Shown here: piece after piece, positions 33,175 through 40,036 of the stretch
Position numbering within the stretch: the stretch's first letter is position 1
How the letters are laid out: every line of letters starts with the position of its first letter
The notes under the pieces: model-generated
Database searches by the model: none
What the model was told of the DNA's origin: nothing
The model's input: the letters and a program-made list of their open reading frames with translations, nothing else
Assembly (NCBI GenBank): GCA_023250885.1
Contig: JAHEZV010000004.1
Coordinates: forward strand, 1 to 40,102
DNA from: Nitrososphaera sp.
GTDB lineage: Archaea > Thermoproteota > Nitrososphaeria > Nitrososphaerales > Nitrososphaeraceae
Length of the DNA stretch: 40,102 bases
Direction: 5' to 3'
Position numbers and translations under genes: made by a program

Positions 33175-33367
33175 ATGCCAGCAATTCAGATAACAGTGAG
33201 CCAAGGAAGAACTGCGGAACAAAGGAGGAAGCTTGTAAAGGTGCTTACAAAAGAGACTGCAAGGATTCTCAATGCAAGAGAAAAGAAGAGAAGGGAGCAT
33301 CCGCACATACGAGGTGTCAAAGGAGAACTTGGGCAACGCCGGCGTGCTCGACCTTGACATGAAATAG
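33175..33367 (+). pseudogene. 4-oxalocrotonate tautomerase-like gene with a frameshift
   Basis: The first half, MPAIQITVSQGRTAEQRRKL, is a clear 4-OT start with the catalytic proline after Met and the conserved arginine. In this frame the rest becomes basic nonsense. One frame over, the same DNA reads TYEVSKENLGNAGVLDLDMK and a stop at 33367, matching the family end (V.KEN.G.GG/AGVL). The shift lies in 33275-33300, a purine-rich tract GAGAAAAGAAGAGAAGG; one extra base explains it. The repaired protein would be about 64 aa. A TATA-like GGTATATC lies about 27 bp upstream. Its stop abuts the convergent lyase stop. Confidence 0.75.
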
Positions 33368-34225
33368 TCAGTCTTGCGCCGCGTCCAGAATCGCCTTTGC
33401 CTGCTTGTAGTGCACGGCGTCTATCATCCGGCCCTCAAGCCTTACTGCGCCTCTGCCGCTTCCCTTCTCCATCGCCCCGCCAAGCGCCTGCACCACCTGT
33501 TTCGCCCACTCGATTTCGTTCTTGTTTGGCAGGAAGACCCGGTGCACCGGCTCTATCTGGCTTGGATGGATTATGCTCTTGCCCGAGTACCCGAGACGCC
33601 TCGCAGCGGTAGCGTCCCTGACAAGGCCTTCAACATCGTCAATTTTCTGCCATATCGCATCTATAGCGCGCACGCCCGCCGCCCTTGCGTCGACCGGCAC
33701 TTTTGTCCGGGCGTACGCGTAGCCAGCCTGGTCGTTTTCGTCGTAGTCAAGCCGCATGTCGTACAGGAAATCGAACACGCCAAAGACAAGCGCGTTTATC
33801 CGGTCGTCGGTGCCCGCGATCTGGTAGGCGTTCACCACACCTCTTGCGGTTTCGATCGAAGGCATCAGCGCTATTTTCCCTGTCTTTCTTGACTTTTCAA
33901 GCGCGGCAACCTGCTTTTTTATCTTGACAATTTCCTGTGCATCGTTGACCTTTGGGACCACTATGCCGTCGACGCCTTTGTGTACAGCCGCCTTGAGGTC
34001 TGCCTGCACTAGCCCCGATTCGGGCGAGTTTATCCTTACGTACACCGGCTTGCCGTATTCCTGCCTGCGCGAAATTGCATAGGTTATTGTCTTTCTTGCC
34101 ACACTCTTTTCGTTGGCCGGCACCGAGTCTTCTAGGTCAAAGCAAATGATGTCAGCCGCAAGCGTCTTGGCCTTATCCACAAAGCGTGTGCTGTTGCCTG
34201 GAACAAAGATCAGGCTTCGGAACAT
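33368..34225 (-). CDS. HpcH/HpaI-family (CitE-like) CoA-ester lyase
   Basis: This family cleaves or condenses CoA thioesters such as citryl-, malyl- or citramalyl-CoA. RSLIFVPGNSTRFVDKA, ICFDLEDSVP (metal-binding Glu/Asp region), YVRINSPESG, MPSIETARGV and GKSIIHPSQIEPVHRVF are all diagnostic. The 285-aa length fits stand-alone CitE homologues. No citrate lyase alpha or gamma subunits are nearby, so a true citrate lyase is unlikely. It lies 25 bp downstream of the alcohol dehydrogenase gene and may be co-transcribed with it. Confidence 0.85.
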   Translation of the reverse strand: MFRSLIFVPGNSTRFVDKAKTLAADIICFDLEDSVPANEKSVARKTITYAISRRQEYGKPVYVRINSPESGLVQADLKAAVHKGVDGIVVPKVNDAQEIVKIKKQVAALEKSRKTGKIALMPSIETARGVVNAYQIAGTDDRINALVFGVFDFLYDMRLDYDENDQAGYAYARTKVPVDARAAGVRAIDAIWQKIDDVEGLVRDATAARRLGYSGKSIIHPSQIEPVHRVFLPNKNEIEWAKQVVQALGGAMEKGSGRGAVRLEGRMIDAVHYKQAKAILDAAQD

Positions 34226-34250
34226 GGAAGAGAGAAGAAAGGGAGGGTTT

Positions 34251-35309
34251 TTAGAGCTTTTGCGGAGTGGTCAGTATCTTGCCGAACTGCTGGGCCTCTG
34301 CCATCATGGTGTGGCCCCTGACCATATCGGAGAACGGTAGGACTGTGTCAATGACGGGCTTTATCTTGCCCTTGCTGACCCAGTACATCACGTCTTCAAG
34401 CTCTGCCTTGGTACCCTGGGTGGAGCCAAGCAGGTTTGTACCCTTGAAGAATAGGAACCTCAGGTCTATGGTAGAGTCGTAGCCCGTGGTTGCACCCGTT
34501 GCAACGAGCGTGCCTCCCGTCTTGAGCAGGCCGACTTCTTGCGGGAACGTCGCCTTGCCGATGTGTTCAAAGACAACGTCGACTCCGGACTGGCCCAGCT
34601 TCTTGTTTATTTCGCGCACCTTCTTATACCAGTCGGCTTCCCTGTGGTTGACCGCATAGTCGGCTCCAAGCTCGATGCACTTGTCCATCTTGTCCTTGTT
34701 GCCTGCCGTTGCAATAACCGTGCAGTTGTAAAGTTTGGCAATCTGTATGCCGACCATTCCCACGCCGGAACCGCCGCCCATGATAAGTACGAGCTGGCCC
34801 GGCTTTATCTTAGCCCGGCCGACGAGCATGTGCCACGACGTCATTCCCACCATCGACACCGCCGCCGCGTCGTTGAACGAAACATTGTCTGCGATTTTCA
34901 CGATGTTGACTTCAGGCAGGTGCGTGTACTGCGAAAATCCGCCCCAGAGCGGCCCCGTCTGAAACCCCCAGATGGTCCTCTCAGCGCAGTCGTATTCCCT
35001 GCCCGATGTGCAGGCTTCGCACACCCTGCAGCTCATGTTTGAATGCGAGGCTACCCTGTCGCCCACCTTCAGCTTCCGAACGTCAGAGCCCACTTCGACT
35101 ACGATGCCGGCAACGTCGCTTCCGGAAATGTGCGGGAGCGGCGTTTTGATCGGCTCGCCCCAGATGGCCCAGAGATCATTATAGTTATACGCTGAAGCTT
35201 CAACCTTTATCAAAACTTCGTTAGGCTTTATCTTTGGAACGTCGATATCTTCAATCTTGATGACCTGCGTCGGGTCCTTGTTGTAGTCCCGGAATACCGC
35301 TGCCTTCAT
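34251..35309 (-). CDS. Zinc-containing medium-chain alcohol dehydrogenase/enoyl reductase family protein
   Basis: The 352-aa MDR protein has the GroES-like N-terminal domain (HISGSDVAGIVVEVG), a structural zinc loop CRVCEACTSGREYDC and a Rossmann motif GGGSGVGMVGIQIAK. The residue set resembles acrylyl-/crotonyl-CoA reductase-like members; in this phylum a CoA-linked role in the carbon cycle is possible but not shown. The gene is leaderless: TATA box ACTATTTAAGG lies about 25-30 bp before the ATG at 35309. Two palindromes flank that promoter. Confidence 0.87.
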   Translation of the reverse strand: MKAAVFRDYNKDPTQVIKIEDIDVPKIKPNEVLIKVEASAYNYNDLWAIWGEPIKTPLPHISGSDVAGIVVEVGSDVRKLKVGDRVASHSNMSCRVCEACTSGREYDCAERTIWGFQTGPLWGGFSQYTHLPEVNIVKIADNVSFNDAAAVSMVGMTSWHMLVGRAKIKPGQLVLIMGGGSGVGMVGIQIAKLYNCTVIATAGNKDKMDKCIELGADYAVNHREADWYKKVREINKKLGQSGVDVVFEHIGKATFPQEVGLLKTGGTLVATGATTGYDSTIDLRFLFFKGTNLLGSTQGTKAELEDVMYWVSKGKIKPVIDTVLPFSDMVRGHTMMAEAQQFGKILTTPQKL

Positions 35310-35327
35310 ACGTGGAAAAGCACGTAT
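35308..35327. promoter_or_regulatory. Inverted repeat at the start of the alcohol dehydrogenase gene
   Basis: ATACGTG-GAAAAG-CACGTAT is a perfect 7-bp inverted repeat with a 6-nt spacer. It covers the predicted transcription start and reaches the ATG, so a bound regulator could block initiation. Confidence 0.5.
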
Positions 35328-35337
35328 CAGACCTTAA

Positions 35338-35349
35338 ATAGTTAACTAT
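35338..35349. promoter_or_regulatory. 12-bp perfect palindrome upstream of the alcohol dehydrogenase TATA box
   Basis: ATAGTTAACTAT is identical to its reverse complement. It overlaps the upstream edge of the TATA box (around 35331-35341), a position where archaeal activators or repressors act. Confidence 0.5.
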
Positions 35350-35398
35350 CTCGCAGAGTTTATTCTTTGGCGCCGATCGTTATGGTTGTCTGCAAACG

Positions 35399-35686
35399 TT
35401 AGCGCCTTTCAATCTTGAAATCTTTTTTTGGCTGCTGGATGCGGAGCAAAAGCTGCTTCAGTTCCTCGTCAGTGAGCGGGCGGTTTATCCTGCCAGAAGA
35501 TGCCGCGTTGATGAGATAGTTTTCAACAGCCGCCGCAAGCTCGGGCTTGACAAGCCTGATGTTCATCAGCCGCTGGCGCGCCTGGGGATCGAGGACAACC
35601 AGCAAAACTCGCTGGCGCGTTGCAGCCTCGGCTTCGCGCTTTCTCGCTTCTTCGTCATTTGGCTGCTGTGGCTGTGGAAATGACAT
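35399..35686 (-). CDS. PDCD5-family DNA-binding protein
   Basis: The 95-aa protein matches the archaeal PDCD5/TFAR19 family: an N-terminal charged helix (EEARKREAEAATRQRVLL), DPQARQRLMNIRLVKPELA, and VENYLINAASSGRI with LTDEELKQLLLRI. The family is a compact three-helix bundle with a flexible charged tail; nucleic-acid binding is reported for archaeal members. It follows rps19e by 6 bp, the usual archaeal neighbour. Confidence 0.92.
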   Translation of the reverse strand: MSFPQPQQPNDEEARKREAEAATRQRVLLVVLDPQARQRLMNIRLVKPELAAAVENYLINAASSGRINRPLTDEELKQLLLRIQQPKKDFKIERR

Positions 35687-35692
35687 AGCTCA

Positions 35693-36148
35693 TTACGCGT
35701 AGCGCTGTAGCTGGGGTGTGGCTTTTATCAGCTCTTTGTGGATCTCGGTCGCAAGCCTGTCCATCTTTTTCATGCCTTCGCTTGAAACGAGCCTGCCCTT
35801 GCCCTGAACCTTGACGATGTATCCTGACGCCTCCAGCTGCTGCAGCGCCTCGCGGATGATTGCGCCGCCTGCATCCCTGTGGTGTGCAAGGTTGTATCCA
35901 ACCTTCTTCCTGCCGCCGTAAGCAACTTTAAGGTCTGCAACTCCAAGAGGACCGTGAAGATAAATCTTTCTCAAGAGTGAAGCGCACCGGGCGTACCACC
36001 AGTCTTTGCTCTGGGGAATTCGGGTGGCGTGTGAGCCTGTCTTGACAAACGCGGACCAAGCCGGGGGCACTATCTTTTTGTCATTCTTCAACTGCTCAGC
36101 CAGCTTGGCGATCAGCTCGTCAGCCGGAACGTCGTAAACCTTTGCCAT
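35693..36148 (-). CDS. rps19e: Small-subunit ribosomal protein eS19
   Basis: The 151-aa sequence has the eS19 signatures MAKVYDVPADELI, DWWYARCASLLRKIYL, GVADLKVAYGGRKKVGY and GRLVSSEGMKKMDRLA. eS19 binds the head of the small subunit and is needed for its maturation. A TATA-like box GATTTATAAGGG overlaps the stop of the upstream RNase P gene, so rps19e and the PDCD5 gene probably have their own promoter. Confidence 0.96.
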   Translation of the reverse strand: MAKVYDVPADELIAKLAEQLKNDKKIVPPAWSAFVKTGSHATRIPQSKDWWYARCASLLRKIYLHGPLGVADLKVAYGGRKKVGYNLAHHRDAGGAIIREALQQLEASGYIVKVQGKGRLVSSEGMKKMDRLATEIHKELIKATPQLQRYA

Positions 36149-36172
36149 ATGGTATCTCGGAAATTTGCTTGA

Positions 36173-36184
36173 ACCCTTATAAAT
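36173..36184 (-). promoter_or_regulatory. TATA box for rps19e, overlapping the rnp4 stop codon
   Basis: GATTTATAAGGG on the minus strand lies about 27-35 bp before the ATG at 36148, and its left part contains the TAA that ends the upstream gene. Confidence 0.5.
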
Positions 36185-36488
36185 CCTTATTCCGCCCCAG
36201 GACCTTGCGGTAGGTGTGGCCGCACCTGAGGCACGTGATCCGAACAGCCCTCGTTTTTGCCCTGCCGACCCTCACCCGCGCGCTCCTGCCCGGCACAATG
36301 AACGCCTTGCACTTTTTGCAATAGAGCTGCTGCGCCTCGTATGGGAGCCGGACCCTAAAACGCATCGCTATCTTTTTGGCCTGCCGCGCCTGCTGCGCAG
36401 CAAGGGCTTCGTCCTTTTCCTTCAGGGCGCTCTTGACAAGGATATCGATGCGCTCCCTTGCTATCTCTTTTGCCCGCGGCTTCAACAT
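36177..36488 (-). CDS. rnp4: RNase P protein subunit 4 (Rpp21/Rpr2 family)
   Basis: Rpp21 helps the RNase P RNA cleave 5' leaders from pre-tRNA. The 103-aa protein has an N-terminal helical pair (KEIARERIDILVKSALKEK) and a zinc ribbon made of YCKKCKAFIVPG and ITCLRCGHTYRK, in the family order. The ATG at 36488 is 25-30 bp from a TATA-like AGTTTATC, so it is probably leaderless. Its neighbour rps19e is a common partner. Confidence 0.92.
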   Translation of the reverse strand: MLKPRAKEIARERIDILVKSALKEKDEALAAQQARQAKKIAMRFRVRLPYEAQQLYCKKCKAFIVPGRSARVRVGRAKTRAVRITCLRCGHTYRKVLGRNKDL

Positions 36489-36559
36489 GCAGGCAACGCT
36501 CTCCTGCTTGATAAACTATAGCTGCATCCGTTAATTAACTCGGGACGCCATTTACAGCG

Positions 36560-36913
36560 TTGACCAACCTTGACGAGCTGGGACGGAGTGCAACGAAATA
36601 CGCCCGGCTGAAAAAGAGCTGGAACGACGCGGAGCTGGCGCGGCGTGCAGGCAGCATAGTCGACTCGATTTCGCTTCCGTCGTTTTCATTTCCACCGAAG
36701 GAAGAGGCCCTGTCCTCCAGCGGAACGACGGCCTATGTCTATGAAAGCAACACCACATTTCCAGGACCCTTCGACATTCTTGGCGAGCTCCTCCATTCAA
36801 AGGTGCCACTTGAAGGAAGGGATGCAAAATTCTGGCCCGGCGAAATAATCGTTACCAAGCAGAGCAAGGAAGAAGCTGACGCGGCTTTGGGCATGTGCGT
36901 CGAGGAGCTGTAG
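36560..36913 (+). CDS. Unrecognised 117-aa protein ending at an amber codon
   Basis: I do not recognise the family. It is soluble and charged; PSFSFPPKEEALSSSG is a flexible stretch, and FWPGEIIVTKQSKEEADAAL looks well folded. The start is a TTG about 27 bp after TTAATTAACT, consistent with a leaderless mRNA. The frame ends at TAG (36911-36913), but 18 more codons of protein-like sequence (ELVHAKESEILDRYADTS) follow in the same frame before TAA at 36968. The ancestral protein may have been 136 aa. Confidence 0.6.
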   Translation: MTNLDELGRSATKYARLKKSWNDAELARRAGSIVDSISLPSFSFPPKEEALSSSGTTAYVYESNTTFPGPFDILGELLHSKVPLEGRDAKFWPGEIIVTKQSKEEADAALGMCVEEL

Positions 36914-36963
36914 GAGCTGGTGCACGCAAAAGAATCTGAAATTCTTGACAGGTACGCCGACAC

Positions 36964-36975
36964 TTCTTAATATAC
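36964..36975 (+). promoter_or_regulatory. TATA box of nep1
   Basis: TTCTTAATATAC predicts transcription start near 36998, right at the first codons of the conserved Nep1 N-terminus. Confidence 0.45.
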
Positions 36976-37000
36976 AGGGCCGGCGGTATCGAGAGATACG

Positions 37001-37717
37001 ATAACGCTCATCATCGCCGAGGCTGCGCTGGAGACTGTGCCGCGGGAGATCGCCAACCACGCCGCAGTGCGAAACCACGCGCGAAGGGTTGGGCTCAAGC
37101 CGTCTGAAACCCTGCTTGACAGGAGCTACCACCACGCCACCATGGGCAAGCTGAAAGACAACAACAAGCGCGGCAGGCCGGACATTGTCCATTTCGCTCT
37201 AATGGAGGCGCTTGGAACGCCGCTCTTTCTGAAAGGCATGCTGCGGGTGTATGTTCATACGGTAAATGACAAGTTGATCACTATAGCCGACAACCTGCGG
37301 ATCCCAAAGTCGTACCTTCGCTTCGAAGGCCTGATGGTAGGTCTGTTCAGGGATAAGGCTGTCAAGAGCGACGAAGGAGCGGTCCTGATGGAAACTTCTG
37401 ACGATACGCTTGCAGGCTTGCTGGATGCTATCAAGCCGGGCAAAGTGATAGGCCTGTCGACTACTGGGGTGCAGGGCACCGCGGAAAAGGCTGTGGCTGA
37501 AAATTTTGCAGACGATTGCGCGTTCGTGGTGGGTGCGTTCCCGAGGGGCCATTTTTCTGAGAGCACGACCCGGCTGCTGAACCTGACTTACTCGATAAGC
37601 GATATCGGGCTTGAGGCCCACGTTGTCATTGCAAGGATACTGTACGAATGTGAAAAGCTACTTGAAATAGGCATCCACCATGAAGGCGATGAAAAGCGCC
37701 GTCAAGTAGGGGCTTGA
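37001..37717 (+). CDS. nep1: rRNA pseudouridine N1-methyltransferase Nep1 (Emg1)
   Basis: Nep1 is a SPOUT-fold enzyme that methylates a pseudouridine in helix 35 of 16S rRNA and helps assemble the small subunit. LLDRSYHHATMGKL, RGRPDIVHFALMEALGTPL, VHTVNDKLITIADNLRIPKSYLRFEGLM, and the SAM-knot region FVVGAFPRGHFSE are diagnostic. The ORF track starts at GTG 37037, which removes the conserved first strand TLIIAEAALETVPREI. Upstream in frame there is no ATG, GTG or TTG, only ATA (37001) or ACG. The 5' coordinate given is my inference. The 3' end overlaps ctaB by 60 bp. Confidence 0.88.
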   Translation: MTLIIAEAALETVPREIANHAAVRNHARRVGLKPSETLLDRSYHHATMGKLKDNNKRGRPDIVHFALMEALGTPLFLKGMLRVYVHTVNDKLITIADNLRIPKSYLRFEGLMVGLFRDKAVKSDEGAVLMETSDDTLAGLLDAIKPGKVIGLSTTGVQGTAEKAVAENFADDCAFVVGAFPRGHFSESTTRLLNLTYSISDIGLEAHVVIARILYECEKLLEIGIHHEGDEKRRQVGA

Positions 37718-38548
37718 AAACTTGAACACGGTCCACGATGCCCTTTCGCTGGGGCGAGCCAACAGCCAGACTGAAAGCGCGATCATGACTGCTCCAAAGA
37801 CGCTCGCAGTCGCAAGGTAGATCATGCCAAACTGGTTGAAAAAGAACGGTAGCACACTGAACACCACCATCATCAATGTGGTGCCGGCGATTACCCTGAC
37901 AGAGGACTTTTCGCTTGATACCACCGGCAGCATCGGCACGCCGGCCTTGGCGTAGTCTTTTTTAACATGAAGCGCTAGGCTCCAGATGTGGGTCGGTATC
38001 CAGAGGAAGACTAGACCTGCCATCACGAGCCCTATCTCGATGTTCATTGTCGTGACCGCGACATATCCTATCAGCGCCGGGGCGCCGCCTGAAAAGCCGC
38101 CAAGGATGATGTTTGACTGGCTCCTCCTCTTGAGCCACTTGCTGTAAACGATGATGTTGTCAAAGAGCCCAAAGGCCATCAGCCCAAACGCCCAGATGTT
38201 GATGAACCACGCGCAGGCAAGGGAGATTGCGGCGAGCGCCAGCCCAAAGGCAAGGGCGTTCTTCGGCGTTATCCTGCCCGATGGTATCGGCCGGGCCTTG
38301 GTGCGATCCATTATCGCGTCAATGTCGCGGTCGTTGTATCCCGTCAGGGTGTCAGCTGCCGCAGAGCCGGCTGCCACTCCTCCTATCAGCAAAAGCCATG
38401 TAAGCGGCGTAATCGGGATGTCGAAAAGGAACGAGGCTGTCAGTGCAGCGCCAAAAGCGGTGAAAACCAGCAGGTACCAGATCTTTGGCTTTGTAAGCTC
38501 GTAATAGTTCTTGAGCCGGCTTCCTACGGTTATCTGGTGAATCGTCAA
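37658..38548 (-). CDS. ctaB: Protoheme IX farnesyltransferase (heme o synthase)
   Basis: CtaB, a UbiA-family membrane prenyltransferase, adds a farnesyl group to heme b to make heme o for terminal oxidases. LTKPKIWYLLVFTAFGA, the first Asp-rich motif YNDRDIDAIMDRTKARPIPSG, GGFSGGAPALIGYVAVT and LWIPTHIWSLALHVKKDYAKAGVPMLP are all typical. The 296 aa contain about nine membrane helices. A TATA-like AATATAAATAA immediately after the Lrp stop suggests its own promoter. Confidence 0.94.
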   Translation of the reverse strand: MTIHQITVGSRLKNYYELTKPKIWYLLVFTAFGAALTASFLFDIPITPLTWLLLIGGVAAGSAAADTLTGYNDRDIDAIMDRTKARPIPSGRITPKNALAFGLALAAISLACAWFINIWAFGLMAFGLFDNIIVYSKWLKRRSQSNIILGGFSGGAPALIGYVAVTTMNIEIGLVMAGLVFLWIPTHIWSLALHVKKDYAKAGVPMLPVVSSEKSSVRVIAGTTLMMVVFSVLPFFFNQFGMIYLATASVFGAVMIALSVWLLARPSERASWTVFKFSSPYLTALFIAFMVDAYFK

Positions 38549-38589
38549 TTGCCCGCGAGTGTAAAGTGAACTAATTGTTATTTATATTA

Positions 38590-39054
38590 TTACTTGGCAA
38601 TAGACGTGGAATAGGCCATCTCGCGGCTCGTCTTCCGCATCTCAATGAACGTCTCTGTCTTTTGCACGCCCTCTATCCTGCCTATCTTCTCAGAGATGAG
38701 CTGGTGCATCTCGTCAAGCGAGCGGGCGTTCATTGTCACCAAGACGTCGAACCTGCCTGTGACCTCGGCGACCTCCCTCACTTCTTGGATCTTGAACAGC
38801 TCGTTGAGCACGTTGTCCCTCAGCTTCGAGTCCATGTTGATGCCGGTGAGTGCCTTTACGTTAAAGCCGAGTGCTTCGTCATTGATCAAGATAGTGAATT
38901 TCCTGATAAGGCCACGCTTGACAAGGCGTTTTATCCTGCTGTAAACGACTGACGAATTGACGTTGATTTTCTTGGAAAGTTTTGGCACAGAAATGCTTGC
39001 GTCCTTGGCAAGCTCGCTCAAAATTTTAACGTCTAAATCATCAATTCTTCCCAT
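38590..39054 (-). CDS. Lrp/AsnC-family transcriptional regulator
   Basis: The 154-aa protein has an N-terminal helix-turn-helix (LDVKILSELAKDASISVPKLSKKINVNS, then VVYSRIKRLVKRGLIRKF) and a C-terminal RAM ligand-binding domain (VREVAEVTGRFDVLVTMNARS). Lrp proteins form dimers to octamers and often sense amino acids. The ATG at 39054 is leaderless, about 25 bp from a TATA-like AATTTATGATC. An inverted repeat just upstream of that box may be its own operator. Confidence 0.92.
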   Translation of the reverse strand: MGRIDDLDVKILSELAKDASISVPKLSKKINVNSSVVYSRIKRLVKRGLIRKFTILINDEALGFNVKALTGINMDSKLRDNVLNELFKIQEVREVAEVTGRFDVLVTMNARSLDEMHQLISEKIGRIEGVQKTETFIEMRKTSREMAYSTSIAK

Positions 39055-39083
39055 TCAGGAATTCAGGTAGATCATAAATTTGG

Positions 39084-39097
39084 AGGTTAATAAACCT
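39084..39097. promoter_or_regulatory. Inverted repeat upstream of the Lrp-family gene (possible operator)
   Basis: AGGTT-AATA-AACCT has 5-bp arms and sits directly upstream of the TATA box of the Lrp gene. Lrp regulators frequently bind such sites at their own promoter. The arms are short, so this is suggestive only. Confidence 0.4.
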
Positions 39098-39185
39098 ATA
39101 AACTATTGTTAAACCATGGATTAATGTTTGATTTTTTACAACAAGCAGCGTTAGAACTTTGTGATCCTATAACCAGCAAGGACGC

Positions 39186-39353
39186 TTATAAGTCTGGCGG
39201 ATCGGCTAGGTGCGGCGGGCGCTTGTTCGATATTGGTAAAGGGTTGGGGTATCTGCAGACTATGCAAGGAACGGTCCCCATACGCGTGATATACCTTGTT
39301 TCAAGGACATTATTCAGACGGCCGCAATAACGGCAAGAAAATATTAACGCCAT
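39186..39353 (-). CDS. Possible small zinc-ribbon protein (55 aa)
   Basis: The sequence MALIFSCRYCGRLNN and then TVPCIVCRYPN has two CxxC knuckles, as in a zinc ribbon, followed by a proline-rich tail. I prefer the ATG at 39353 over the one at 39368, because the box GGTTTAACAAT is centred about 26 bp upstream of it. It precedes the Lrp gene on the same strand by about 130 bp. The family is not recognised and coding is not certain. The plus-strand ORF over the same region looks like its shadow. Confidence 0.45.
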   Translation of the reverse strand: MALIFSCRYCGRLNNVLETRYITRMGTVPCIVCRYPNPLPISNKRPPHLADPPDL

Positions 39354-39431
39354 AGGTATATCATCCATCGATCATTGTTAAACCTTCGCTTTCGGTGCGA
39401 ATCCCCCTTAGCGGAGTCTGGTCTGCCGCCG

Positions 39432-39563
39432 TTACCTTACTTCTTCCGGCTTCGATCCATAGGCATCCTGATATTCTTTCCGTTGGCGGTCACAAACGAC
39501 CAGATCAAGGGCCTTTCCGTCCCATTCTAGAATGCAGCCGCAAGGAAATCTTTCAGATTTCAC
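39432..39563 (-). CDS. Mini-protein with CGC motif (43 aa), unrecognised
   Basis: Too short for the ORF track. It reads as GTG start, KSERFPCGCILEWDGKALDL, a third cysteine in VVCDRQRKEYQDA, and a charged end PEEVR. The composition is protein-like and soluble; the three cysteines could bind a metal. An upstream TAG in frame and a TATA box (CCTTATAGAA, centre about 28 bp before the GTG) fix the start and suggest a leaderless mRNA. No function can be given. Confidence 0.5.
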   Translation of the reverse strand: MKSERFPCGCILEWDGKALDLVVCDRQRKEYQDAYGSKPEEVR

Positions 39564-39639
39564 TCCCTTGTTAGAATTGGATGTTTTCTATAAGGATTAT
39601 CGAGCGGGGCTACGACTTAGCCCAAAAGAGGGGAGTGAC

Positions 39640-39768
39640 TCAGGCCGATCGTGTACGGAATGAGTCGTTATGTATTCGCTGGCGGATTTTTGTGCCAAAG
39701 AGCACGTACGCCATCGCGGCGAGTAATCCGCCTACTCCAATAAAGAGGACCGTCAATAATGCGTCCAT
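39640..39768 (-). CDS. Single-pass membrane mini-protein (42 aa)
   Basis: Not in the ORF track. The first half is one clean membrane helix (LLTVLFIGVGGLLAAMAYVL) followed by a basic tail (TKIRQRIHNDSFRTRSA), so the C-terminus should face the cytoplasm. A TATA-like GTGTATAAGC lies about 35 bp upstream of the ATG. Small subunits of membrane complexes look like this, but no partner can be named. Confidence 0.5.
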   Translation of the reverse strand: MDALLTVLFIGVGGLLAAMAYVLFGTKIRQRIHNDSFRTRSA

Positions 39769-39828
39769 TGGTCTTCACTGTACTATACGCAGCCTTTGCT
39801 TATACACTCTTGCTTTCGCCATTTCTGG

Positions 39829-39969
39829 CTATTCTGCTTCAATCTTGCAGACATGGTCCTTGAAGGTTGATTCATGAATTCCCTTCAGGATCTCTAACAT
39901 CTTGCCTTGTGGGTCATTGTTCTCTTGGTACTTGCTCCACCCGCATGAGTGGAGAAGCCTCAGGACCAT
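39829..39969 (-). CDS. Mini-protein (46 aa), unrecognised
   Basis: Not in the ORF track. It reads MVLRLLHSCGWSKYQENND, then QGKMLEILKGIHESTFKDHV and CKIEAE. It is soluble, charged and probably helical, with two cysteines. A TATA-like CATAATTATG is centred about 30 bp before the ATG, consistent with a nearly leaderless transcript. The translation looks much more natural than the other frames here. No function can be given. Confidence 0.5.
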   Translation of the reverse strand: MVLRLLHSCGWSKYQENNDPQGKMLEILKGIHESTFKDHVCKIEAE

Positions 39970-40036
39970 AATGTTACGAAGCTATACTTAGCAACATAAT
40001 TATGTAGACAGTAGAATGTATTTGACAGCCATTCTT

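Noticed and set aside
39106-39330. 74-aa plus-strand ORF
   Set aside because: It is mostly antisense to the two-knuckle zinc-ribbon ORF, which has better composition and promoter spacing.
39385-39420. tRNA-like stretch (GGTGCGAATCCCCC)
   Set aside because: It lacks the GGTTC T-loop and no acceptor or anticodon arm can be built on either strand.
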